A DNA stretch of 62,089 bases from Streptomyces harenosi (GTDB lineage Bacteria > Actinomycetota > Actinomycetes > Streptomycetales > Streptomycetaceae), in contig NZ_WYCT01000004.1 of NCBI RefSeq assembly GCF_011008945.1, positions 1 through 62,089 of the forward strand, given 5' to 3'. The notes beneath the pieces were generated by a model, which searched no databases, had not been told where the DNA came from, and saw only the letters and a program-made list of their open reading frames with translations. Shown here in pieces: positions 26,735-34,363 of the stretch; the first letter of the stretch is position 1; every line of letters starts with the position of its first letter. The position numbers and the translations under genes were made by a program.

Positions 26735-28120
26735 GTGGGAAGCCATACCCGTCGACCGGGGGAGTACGTCAGGCCCGCCGGGCGCGTACTGCTCGACGAC
26801 TACTGCCGGGCCACCGGGGAGTACTACGCCTCGGGGACCTGGCACCACCAGGAGACGCTGAGCGCGGTCGGCGCGGGGCGGACGGTCGAGGCCGAGCTCG
26901 TGCCCGAGCCGCACAACCGGTGGGACGCGCGGGCGGTCGCTCTCGACCTGGACGGGCGGCGGGCCGCCTACCTGCCCGCGACCTCGGCGAAGATGTGGCA
27001 CGACGTCGTACGGGCCTGGAACGCCGCCGGTTACGCCCTGTACGTCAGGGCGGAGACGAACCGCTGGGGCGAGGGCGAACGGGGCCGCATCGGCCTCACC
27101 GTGCCCGCGTGGGACTGGGAGTCCCTGCTGGCCCTGGCGGAGGCGGCGGGGCTGCGCACCGCGTGGGAGAAGGCGATGGCCGAACTGACCGCGCCCCAGC
27201 GTTCCCTGCTGTGCGAGGACGGGGGCTACAGCCCCGACGAGTCCGTGCTGAAGGCGATGTGGAAGAGGCGCGCGCAGCACCCCGCGTTCCGGTGGGGCGC
27301 GCCGGGCGACGGGGACCTGACCGAACGGATGCCGTTCTGGTACGGCTACTTCGTCCGTGAGCGGATGCGCGAGGAGACCCGACGTGAGCGGGAGCGCCTG
27401 CGCCTGGCCCGTTCCGTCAAGGCCGCCCTGCTCGGCGAGTTCAGGAACGAGATCGGCAGGAGGCGGGAGCGGGAGCGCGAACAGGCGCGTCTGCTGCGCC
27501 GGCGGCAGGACGAACGGGCGCTGCGGCTCCAGAGCGAGGGCCGGAGCGTCTCGGACGTCGCCGCCGTACTCGGCCTGACCCCCAAGCAGGCGGAGAACGC
27601 CCTGGCCCGGGCTCGCCAGGCCGCCGGGATCTCCGCCCGGCGGGCGGAGGACCTGCAGAGCGGACGCCGCCGTGACGCGGCGCGGGCCGTCGGCCTCAAG
27701 AGATCGGGGCTGGCCCGGGCAGAGATCGCGCGGGTCATGGGCCGGTCCGCCGACACCGTCGACGAGCTGCTGAAGGACGGGCTCTTCTACGAGGCCCCCC
27801 ACGACCAGCCCGAGCGGCTGGAGCTGGCGCGGCGGTGCGTGGAACTGCGGGCCGCGGGGCTGGTGAAGGAAGAGGTTCTGAGCCGGCTGGACGTCAGCCG
27901 CAAGCAGGCGCTGCGGGCCTTCAGGGATGCCGCCTTCCTCGAAGCCCGGGAGGACCAGGCGGACCAGGCGGACCGGGAGGACCAGGAGGGCCAGGAGGCT
28001 TCGGAAGTCCTGGAAGTTCCGGGAGCTCCGGAAGCTCGGACGGCCCCGGGAGCCCTGGGAGGCGAGCCGGCGCACGGGGCGGCCGAGAGCCCCCGGGAGC
28101 GGTGCGGCTCCGCCGTATGA
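26735..28120 (+). CDS. HIRAN-domain protein with repeated helix-turn-helix segments
   Basis: The 461-residue product (GTG at 26735, GGGGAGGAG about 11 bases upstream; the frame is open to a GTG at 26699) begins with a HIRAN-like domain at residues about 25-100: EYYASGTWHHQETL, AELVPEPHNRWDARAV and RRAAYLPATSAKMW. HIRAN domains bind 3' single-stranded DNA ends and are found in Rad5/HLTF-type helicases. Residues about 215-280 are a strongly basic coiled coil, followed by three sigma-like or RNA-polymerase-like helix-turn-helix units (GRSVSDVAAVLGLTPKQAEN, GLARAEIARVMGRSADTV, GLVKEEVLSRLDVSRKQALR). The C-terminal 60 residues are an acidic repeat (DQADQADREDQEGQE). It is divergent from the three-gene operon; a functional link is only suggested by position. 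Confidence 0.78.
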   Translation: MGSHTRRPGEYVRPAGRVLLDDYCRATGEYYASGTWHHQETLSAVGAGRTVEAELVPEPHNRWDARAVALDLDGRRAAYLPATSAKMWHDVVRAWNAAGYALYVRAETNRWGEGERGRIGLTVPAWDWESLLALAEAAGLRTAWEKAMAELTAPQRSLLCEDGGYSPDESVLKAMWKRRAQHPAFRWGAPGDGDLTERMPFWYGYFVRERMREETRRERERLRLARSVKAALLGEFRNEIGRRREREREQARLLRRRQDERALRLQSEGRSVSDVAAVLGLTPKQAENALARARQAAGISARRAEDLQSGRRRDAARAVGLKRSGLARAEIARVMGRSADTVDELLKDGLFYEAPHDQPERLELARRCVELRAAGLVKEEVLSRLDVSRKQALRAFRDAAFLEAREDQADQADREDQEGQEASEVLEVPGAPEARTAPGALGGEPAHGAAESPRERCGSAV

Positions 28121-28267
28121 CCGGGCGGGGCGCCGGCCGCGGCACCCTCGCCTCCGCCCACCCCGGGTGCCGCCTCCACCCGCGGCCGCCCCGGGCCGTC
28201 CCGCCCGGGCTGCCCCGGGCCGTCCCCCGTGCCGCCCCGGGCGGTCCGATCCCGGGCGCCCGGGGCC

Positions 28268-29761
28268 TCAGGCGGCGGTGCGTCCGCGCCGTACCGCCCG
28301 CTTCACCAGCGGCCAGGCCAGCAGCAGCGCGATCACCGCGTACACCGTCACCGCGAACGGTGTGTCGACCAGCCCTGTGACGCTGCCGTCGCTGATCTGG
28401 AGGGCGCGCCGCAACTGCTGCTCCGCGCCCGGGCCGAGGATGACGCCGATGACGGCGGGCAGAACCGGCAGGCCGTAGCGGCGCATGCCGAAGCCGATCA
28501 GGCCGATGACCAGCAGGATCACCAGATCGACGACCTCCCCGCCCACCGCGTAGGCGCCGACGGCGGCGAAGAAGAGGATCCCCGCGTAGAGGTAGGGGCG
28601 CGGGATGCGCAGCAGCCTGGCCCACAGGGGCGCCAGCGGCAGGTTCAGCGCCAGCAGCAGCACCATGCCGACGAAGAGGGAGGCGATCAGCCCCCACACC
28701 AGATCGGGCTCCCGCTCGAACAGCAGGGGCCCCGGCTGGATGCCGTACTGCTGGAAGGCGGCCAGCATCACCGCCGCGACCGCCGTGGTCGGCAGGCCCA
28801 GGGTCAGCATGGAGACCAGGGTGCCCGCCGCCGAGGCCGACGCCGCCGACTCCGGGCCCGCGACACCCTCGATCGCGCCCTTGCCCCACTCGTCCTTCTG
28901 TTTCGACAGGCGCTTCTCCACGACGTACGACAGGAAGGTGGGGATCTCGGCGCCGCCCGCCGGGATCGCGCCGAACGGGAAGCCGATGAACGGCCCCCGC
29001 AGCCAGGACTTCCACGTCCGCCGCACATCGCCGCGCCCCAGCCACGGCCTGCCCACCGGGATCGGCTCGGCCGGCCGGCGCCGCAGATGGGCGGCGACCC
29101 ACAGGGCCTCGCCGATCGCGAAGAGACCGACCGCCACGATCACCACGTCGATGCCGTCCGCCAGTTGCAGGGAGCCGAAGGTCAGGCGCTGCTGCCCGGT
29201 CATCTGGTCCAGCCCCACCAGACCGATGGTCAGGCCGATCAGCAGGGAGGCCAGGCCGCGGACGCGGGAGGAGCCCAGCACGGACGTCACCGCGATGAAC
29301 GCCAGCACCATGAGGGCGAAGTAGTCCGGCGCGCCGATGTCCACCGCCAGCTCCGCGACCGCCGGCGCCAGCGCCACCAGCAGGATCGTGCCGACCATGC
29401 CGCCCGCGAAGTGGCCGATGGCCGCCGCCGCGAGCGCCTGGGCGCCCCGCCCCGCCTTGGCCATGGGGTTGCCCTCCATGGCCGCGACGACGGCGGCGCT
29501 CTCGCCGGGGGTGTTGAGCAGGATCGAGGTGGTCGAGCCGCCGAACATCGCGCCGTAGTAGATGCCCGCGAACATGATGAACGCGCCGGTCGGGTCGAGC
29601 CCGTACGTCACCGGCAGCAGCAGCGCGACCGCCATCGCGGGGCCGATGCCCGGCAGGACGCCGATCGCCGTGCCGAGCAGCACGCCGAGGGCGGCCCACA
29701 GCAGGTTGAGCGGGGTGAGGGCCGTGCCGAAGCCGTCCAGGAGGGAGGTGAGGGCGTTCAT
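28268..29761 (-). CDS. tctA: Tripartite tricarboxylate transporter large permease TctA
   Basis: The 497-residue integral membrane protein has about twelve hydrophobic segments and the two TctA signatures: [20 protein letters not shown] near the N-terminus, followed by [20 protein letters not shown] and NTPGESAAV, and the mirrored second-half motif [15 protein letters not shown]. It is the main conducting subunit of a TTT system, which moves citrate, tartrate, terephthalate or other carboxylates with a periplasmic binding protein. The ATG at 29761 starts one base after the tctB stop codon, so tctC, tctB and tctA form one operon read leftwards. Confidence 0.95.
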   Translation of the reverse strand: MNALTSLLDGFGTALTPLNLLWAALGVLLGTAIGVLPGIGPAMAVALLLPVTYGLDPTGAFIMFAGIYYGAMFGGSTTSILLNTPGESAAVVAAMEGNPMAKAGRGAQALAAAAIGHFAGGMVGTILLVALAPAVAELAVDIGAPDYFALMVLAFIAVTSVLGSSRVRGLASLLIGLTIGLVGLDQMTGQQRLTFGSLQLADGIDVVIVAVGLFAIGEALWVAAHLRRRPAEPIPVGRPWLGRGDVRRTWKSWLRGPFIGFPFGAIPAGGAEIPTFLSYVVEKRLSKQKDEWGKGAIEGVAGPESAASASAAGTLVSMLTLGLPTTAVAAVMLAAFQQYGIQPGPLLFEREPDLVWGLIASLFVGMVLLLALNLPLAPLWARLLRIPRPYLYAGILFFAAVGAYAVGGEVVDLVILLVIGLIGFGMRRYGLPVLPAVIGVILGPGAEQQLRRALQISDGSVTGLVDTPFAVTVYAVIALLLAWPLVKRAVRRGRTAA

Positions 29762-29762
29762 G

Positions 29763-30299
29763 TCACAGCACTCCCATCAGCGGGCCGCCGGGCAGCGGCA
29801 CCCCGAGCAGCTTGTCGAAGACGGCGTAGGTGATCAGGGACAGGACGGCCGCGATCAGCGGGTCGCGGTCGACGCGGCGGCTGCCGAGCGCGAAGGCCGC
29901 GCCCCAGAAGAGCAGGGCGCCCGCGACGGGGAAGCCGGCCGGTTCGATGAGGACGGCCGCGCCCAGGAAGATCCCCGACAGCAGCAGCACGGTGCGCCAG
30001 TCGGCGGGCTCCGACAGATCGACGTCCTCCCCGCCCTCCGCCCGGCCCCGGCCGCCGCGCAGGACGTCGACGGCCAGCAGGGCGGCGATGACGAGCAGTC
30101 CGGCACCGACGGCGACCGGTACCGTCCTGGGCCCGACCGGACCGCGCTGGGCGATGTCGACGTCCATCGTCAGCGCGTCGGCCAGGACGAGCACACCGAG
30201 CGCCAGCAGCAGGGCGCACACGCCGAGTTCGGAGTGGTCGCGCAGCCACGCGCGCCGCCCGGCCGCCCTGCCCGGCGCCTGGTCCGTCTCCGTCGTCAC
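29763..30299 (-). CDS. tctB: Tripartite tricarboxylate transporter small permease TctB
   Basis: The 178-residue protein has four hydrophobic segments ([54 protein letters not shown] and a last pair near [15 protein letters not shown]) and the [10 protein letters not shown] motif seen in TctB proteins. It assembles with TctA in the cytoplasmic membrane. The GTG start at 30299 overlaps the tctC TGA by 4 bp (GTGA) and its own stop is one base before the tctA ATG, so all three genes are translationally coupled. Confidence 0.92.
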   Translation of the reverse strand: MTTETDQAPGRAAGRRAWLRDHSELGVCALLLALGVLVLADALTMDVDIAQRGPVGPRTVPVAVGAGLLVIAALLAVDVLRGGRGRAEGGEDVDLSEPADWRTVLLLSGIFLGAAVLIEPAGFPVAGALLFWGAAFALGSRRVDRDPLIAAVLSLITYAVFDKLLGVPLPGGPLMGVL

Positions 30300-31282
30300 A
30301 GTCCCAGCTCCTTCAGTACCGACACCACGCGCTCGTCCTGGGCGTCCAGGAACGCGCCGAACCTCTCCCCGGCCAGGAAGGCGTCGTCCCAGCCGTTCTT
30401 CTCCAGGGACCGCCGCCACTGGGGCGAGTCGTGCAGCTCCTCGGCCAGGCGGATGAGCTTGTCCCGCTCGGCGCCGGACAGGCCGGGCGGGGCGACGAGG
30501 CCGCGCCAGTTGGTGAACTCCACGGCGTAGCCGGACTCCTTGAGCGTGGGCGCGTCCTTCAGCTCGGGCACCCGCTCTGGGCCGGTGACGGCCAGGACCC
30601 GCAGCTCGCCGGCCCTGATCTGGTCCAGGTACTCGCCGACCCCGGAGACACCGAAGGCGACCTTGCCGCCCAGGATCGAGGCGAGCAGCTCGCCACCGCC
30701 GTCGAAGGGGATGTAGTTGACCGCCTTGGGGGAGATGCCGGCGGCCCGCGCCATCAGCATCGGCGCCAGGTGGTCCGGTCCGCCGGGGGAGGAGCCACCG
30801 CCCACCGGGAGTTTGCCGGGGTTCTTCCGCCAGGCGCCGATCAGCTCGTCGATCGTCCGGTACGGGGAGTCCTTGCCGACGACCACGACGTCCTGCTCCT
30901 CGGTGAGCCGGGCGATCGGGGTGGTGTCGGCGAGTGTCCTGGGCGCGTGGTTGGAGCGGACGGCGCCGACGACGCCGAGCCCCATCGACATCGCCAGCCT
31001 GCCGTTGCCGTGCTCGCTCACCAGCCGGCTCAGGCCGACCGTGCCGCCGGCCCCGGGCAGGTTGAACACCTCGATGTTGTGGGTCAGCCCGGCGTCCTCG
31101 GCGTCCTTCGCGGCCGTACGGGCCGTGATGTCGTAGCCGCCGCCGGGTGTGTTGGGGACCATGAGGCGCAGGCCCGGGATCCGCGTGCCGGTCTCGGTGC
31201 CGCCGCCGGCGGAGAGCAGCGGCGGTCCCACCAGGACGAGCACGGCGGCCCCGAGCAGGGCGAGGGGGGTGCGCAGGCGCAC
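30296..31282 (-). CDS. tctC: Tripartite tricarboxylate transporter substrate-binding protein TctC (Bug family)
   Basis: The 328-residue exported protein starts RLRTPLALLGAAVLVLVGPP, a clear signal sequence. The mature part shows Bug-family features: LRLMVPNTPGGGYDITAR, VEVFNLPGAGGT-like NLPGAGGTVGLS, and TPIARLTEEQDVVVV. It binds the carboxylate outside the membrane and hands it to TctAB. GTG at 31282 is the best start because AGGTGGTGG lies just upstream; the frame stays open further up. The gene is divergent from a response regulator that probably controls it. No lipobox cysteine is visible, so the anchoring is by an uncleaved or Sec-cleaved signal. Confidence 0.9.
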   Translation of the reverse strand: MRLRTPLALLGAAVLVLVGPPLLSAGGGTETGTRIPGLRLMVPNTPGGGYDITARTAAKDAEDAGLTHNIEVFNLPGAGGTVGLSRLVSEHGNGRLAMSMGLGVVGAVRSNHAPRTLADTTPIARLTEEQDVVVVGKDSPYRTIDELIGAWRKNPGKLPVGGGSSPGGPDHLAPMLMARAAGISPKAVNYIPFDGGGELLASILGGKVAFGVSGVGEYLDQIRAGELRVLAVTGPERVPELKDAPTLKESGYAVEFTNWRGLVAPPGLSGAERDKLIRLAEELHDSPQWRRSLEKNGWDDAFLAGERFGAFLDAQDERVVSVLKELGL

Positions 31283-31400
31283 GAGTGCCACCACCTGTCG
31301 GTCGGGTCGGTCGGTGAGGGGAGCCCCGTGGGGCAGGGGAGGGCCACATGGTGCCCGCCCGCCCGTGGGCTGTCTGCCTTGCGGAACCAATGGAGGTTGT

Positions 31401-31423
31401 GGTCATTGAGGTCACGGTTGACC
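31401..31423. promoter_or_regulatory. Clustered GGTCA half-sites between tctC and its response regulator
   Basis: GGTCA occurs at 31401-31405 and 31410-31414, and the inverted TGACC at 31419-31423, within the 273-bp divergent region. Half-sites this close together fit binding by a dimeric CitB/DctR-type regulator. Assignment is a guess from position. Confidence 0.25.
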
Positions 31424-31555
31424 GGGCGGCGCCCGGTATCCCTTTCCTTCCCCGCAGGTGGGCGCCATCATGGGCGGTCCGGCACACCGGCCGTCCGCCC
31501 CGGCGCCGGACCGGAAGGCCGGCGCGGCGGTGGAAGGAGCGGGAGGAGCGGACCG

Positions 31556-32380
31556 ATGACCAGCACGCAGGAGACCCGGACCACGGGCGGCCGGTGCGGT
31601 GCGGCCGGTGCGATCGACGTGCTCGTCGTCGACGACGACTTCATGGTGGCCCGGGTCCACCGCGCGTTCGTCGAGCGGGTCGCCCCCTTCCGCGTCGCCG
31701 GTGTCGCGGGCACCGGCGAGCAGGCCCTCGCCGCCGCCGACGAACTCCGCCCCGACCTGGTGCTGCTCGACCTCTACCTGCCCGACACCTTCGGCCTGGA
31801 CGTCATCCCCCGGCTGCGGGCCGCCGGGCACGACTGCGACGTCATGGTGGTCAGCGCCGCCCGGGAGGCGGACGCGGTGCGCGGTGCCGTCCGGCACGGC
31901 GTCGTGGACTACCTGCTCAAGCCGTTCGAGTTCGACGACCTGCGTGCCCGCCTGGAGCGCTACGCGGCCCAGCGGGGCCGGCTGCGCGAGGCGGTGGTGC
32001 GCAGCCAGGCCGACGTCGACCGCGTCCTGGCCGGCGCGCCGGCCCCGGCCCCGCCGGTCCCGGCGCTGCCCAAGGGTATGAGCGCGGAGACCGCCGCCCT
32101 GGTCGAACGGGTGCTGCGGGACGCCGACGGCTCCCTGTCCGCCAGCGAGTGCGCGGCCCTCACCGGCCTCTCACGGGTCAGTGCCCGCCGCTACCTGGAG
32201 CACTTCCACACCGTCGGCGACGCCGACGTCTCGCTGCGGTACGGCGCGGCCGGCCGGCCCGAACGCCGGTACCGCTTCCGCGGCCGGCCCGGCGAGTCCG
32301 GGCCCGGCCCGGCCGCCGCGGCCCAGGGCCCGCGCGCCCGGGCCGAGGCGTCGTGCGCACCCGGCGCGTCCGGAAGGTGA
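31556..32380 (+). CDS. CitB/DctR-type response regulator, likely for the tct operon
   Basis: The 274-residue protein has an N-terminal receiver domain (VLVVDDDFMVARVH, phosphoacceptor Asp in LVLLDLYLPD, conserved lysine in DYLLKPFEF) and a C-terminal helix-turn-helix (SLSASECAALTGLSRVSARR, then YLEHFHTVG) of the kind used by CitB, DcuR and DctR, which answer extracellular di- and tricarboxylates. The ATG at 31556 has GGGAGGAG upstream. Such regulators are normally paired with a CitA-like sensor kinase gene; none exists on either side here. The last codons (ASGR) already form part of the tandem repeat that continues downstream. Confidence 0.9.
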   Translation: MTSTQETRTTGGRCGAAGAIDVLVVDDDFMVARVHRAFVERVAPFRVAGVAGTGEQALAAADELRPDLVLLDLYLPDTFGLDVIPRLRAAGHDCDVMVVSAAREADAVRGAVRHGVVDYLLKPFEFDDLRARLERYAAQRGRLREAVVRSQADVDRVLAGAPAPAPPVPALPKGMSAETAALVERVLRDADGSLSASECAALTGLSRVSARRYLEHFHTVGDADVSLRYGAAGRPERRYRFRGRPGESGPGPAAAAQGPRARAEASCAPGASGR

Positions 32381-32575
32381 CACCACGCGCGTCCGGAAGG
32401 AAAGGACCACGCGCGTCCGGAAGGAGAGGACCAGGCACGCCCGGAGGGTGAGGACCGGGCACGCCCGGAGGGTGAGGACCGGGCACGCCCGGAGGGTGAG
32501 GACCGGGCACGCCCGGAGGGTGAGGACCGGGCACGCCCGGAGGGTGAGGACCCACGCGCGTCCGGGCGGGGCGAG
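32381..32575. repeat. 24-bp tandem repeat, each unit holding a short GC hairpin
   Basis: Eight units start at 32381, 32405, 32429, 32453, 32477, 32501, 32525 and 32549. The four units from 32453 to 32548 are identical, with a unit beginning GACCGGGCACGCCCGG and ending AGGGTGAG. Outer units diverge. The inner CCGGGC-AC-GCCCGG is self-complementary, so the transcript could form a row of hairpins. The array begins right after the response-regulator stop and a related degenerate copy is inside its last codons. Confidence 0.95.
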
Positions 32576-32791
32576 GTCCGGGTCGGCGGAAACGGCGGTC
32601 CGCGTCACCGCCGCGGGCCCCGGCAGTCCGTGCCGCGGCCGGCGCCACGGCCGCGCTGATCGACTGGTGACCGCCCGGACACGGGCGTACGGTCGAACGG
32701 TGACCGCGCGGTGTCCGCAGCCGTTCACCGCCGTTGCACAGCCGTTCACCGTCCCCTCCGGAGGGCCCGTCCCTGTGCGAGCGCGAACGCC
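32576..32791 (+). promoter_or_regulatory. Upstream region of the DHA2 exporter with a 13-bp direct repeat
   Basis: CAGCCGTTCACCG occurs at 32718-32730 and again at 32739-32751. The 21-bp period equals two helical turns, as is usual for direct-repeat operators bound on one face of the DNA. A partial, inverted relative (GAACGGTGACCG) lies near 32695. The next gene begins at 32792, so the repeat is 41-74 bp upstream of its start. The regulator is unknown; no regulator gene adjoins. Confidence 0.4.
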
Positions 32792-34345
32792 ATGAGCAGC
32801 AGCCCCCGATCCACCTCCGCGCCGTCCGCCACCGCCCGGGAAGGCGGCGGTGACGGAAACGCGATGGCACTGCTGGTCATCGCGTCCTGCCAACTGATGG
32901 TGGTCCTCGACATCACCATCGTGAACATCGCACTGCCGGACATCCAGCGCTCGCTGGACTTCTCCACCACCGGCCTGTCGTGGGTGGTCAACGCCTACAC
33001 GCTCACCTTCGGCGGACTGCTGCTGCTGGGCGGCCGGGCCGGTGACATCCTCGGCAGACGGCGGGTGTTCGTCTTCGGGGTGCTGCTCTTCGTCCTCGCC
33101 TCCCTGCTCGGCGGGTTCGCCCAGAACGGCGGCCAACTCCTCGCCGCCCGGGCCCTGCAGGGCATCGGCGGCGCCATCGCCTCCCCCACCGCCCTCGCCC
33201 TGATCGGCACGACGTTCCGCGAAGGCCCCGAACGCAACCGGGCGTTCGGGGTCTTCGCCGCCGTCTCGGCGGGCGGCGGCGCGATCGGCCTGCTGGCGGG
33301 CGGCGTGCTGGTGGAGTGGCTGAACTGGCGGTGGGTGCTGTTCGTCAACGTCCCCGTCGGGCTGCTGGTCGCCCTCGCCACGCCCCGCTGGATCAGGGAG
33401 TCCGCCCGTCATCCGGGGCACTTCGACCTCACCGGCGCGCTGACCTCCACCGTGGGCATGGCACTGCTGGTGTACGGCTTCATCAGGGCCGGGCAGGACG
33501 GCTGGCGGGACGGCCTCACGCTGACCGCGTTCGCCGCGGCCGTCGTCGTGCTCGCGGTGTTCGTCGTGACCGAGCGGCGCTCCGGACAGCCGATCACCCC
33601 GCTGCACATGTTCGCCGACCGCAACCGGGCGGGCACCTACGGCATCATGCTCTGCCTGGCCGCCGCGATGCTCGGCCTGTTCTTCTTCCTCACGCTCTTC
33701 GTGCAGAACGTGCTGGACTTCAGCCCCCTGCGGGCCGGGCTCGCCTTCCTGCCGGTCAGCGCGGTCATCGCGGTCGGCGCCGGGCTGGCCTCGAGGTTCC
33801 TGCCCCGGTACGGCCCCAAGCCCTTCATGGTCGCGGGCGGCGTCCTCGCGGCGGCGGGGCTGGCCTGGCTGACCCTGACCGACGTCCACTCCACCTACGC
33901 GGGCAGTGTCCTCGGCCCCCTGCTGGTCTTCGGCCTGGGCATGGGCATGGAGTTCGTGTCGCTCACCCTCATGGCACTGTCCGGCGTCCCGAGCCGGGAG
34001 ACCGGCGCCGCCTCCGGACTGCTCAACGTCACGCAGCAGGTCGGCGGCTCGCTCGGACTGTCCATCCTGGTCACGATGTTCGGCACGGCCGGCGACACCG
34101 AGGCCCGCAGACAGATCCCCCGCTTCCTGGCCGAGGCGTCCCCGGCCGAGCGCCTGCGGTACCAGCGCACGGGGGAACTGCCCGGGCGCTGGGCCGACGA
34201 GGTCCTCACCGCGGGGGTGTCGGCCGCCTTCGTCATGGCGGCGATCTTCACGGTGGGCGCCGCGCTGATCGCGCTGGTGGTCATCCAGGTCCGTCCCTCC
34301 GATCTGGAACGCCTCCAGGGCGGGACGGGCCCCGGCCCGGTGTGA
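32792..34345 (+). CDS. MFS drug exporter, DHA2 (EmrB/QacA) family
   Basis: The 517-residue protein has fourteen predicted membrane helices. Family motifs are present: VVLDITIVNIALPDIQ in the first helix (motif D1), GGRAGDILGRRRVFVFG (motif A) and LLNVTQQVGGSLG in helix 11-12. It exports hydrophobic drugs or metabolites in exchange for protons. The ATG at 32792 gives MSSSPRSTS; a longer frame upstream overlaps the operator-like direct repeats and lacks similarity. The hydrophilic N-terminal tail is about 25 residues. It is convergent with the mannanase gene, 18 bp apart. Confidence 0.93.
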   Translation: MSSSPRSTSAPSATAREGGGDGNAMALLVIASCQLMVVLDITIVNIALPDIQRSLDFSTTGLSWVVNAYTLTFGGLLLLGGRAGDILGRRRVFVFGVLLFVLASLLGGFAQNGGQLLAARALQGIGGAIASPTALALIGTTFREGPERNRAFGVFAAVSAGGGAIGLLAGGVLVEWLNWRWVLFVNVPVGLLVALATPRWIRESARHPGHFDLTGALTSTVGMALLVYGFIRAGQDGWRDGLTLTAFAAAVVVLAVFVVTERRSGQPITPLHMFADRNRAGTYGIMLCLAAAMLGLFFFLTLFVQNVLDFSPLRAGLAFLPVSAVIAVGAGLASRFLPRYGPKPFMVAGGVLAAAGLAWLTLTDVHSTYAGSVLGPLLVFGLGMGMEFVSLTLMALSGVPSRETGAASGLLNVTQQVGGSLGLSILVTMFGTAGDTEARRQIPRFLAEASPAERLRYQRTGELPGRWADEVLTAGVSAAFVMAAIFTVGAALIALVVIQVRPSDLERLQGGTGPGPV

Positions 34346-34363
34346 GGCCGGGGCCGCCGGACG

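Noticed and set aside
27945..28080. A collagen-like Gly-Pro repeat in one plus frame
   Set aside because: It is an alternative reading of the acidic C-terminal tail of the HIRAN protein, which is the frame continuous with the conserved domains.
32381..32575. Possible CRISPR array
   Set aside because: The units are contiguous with no unique spacers, and no cas gene is in the window.
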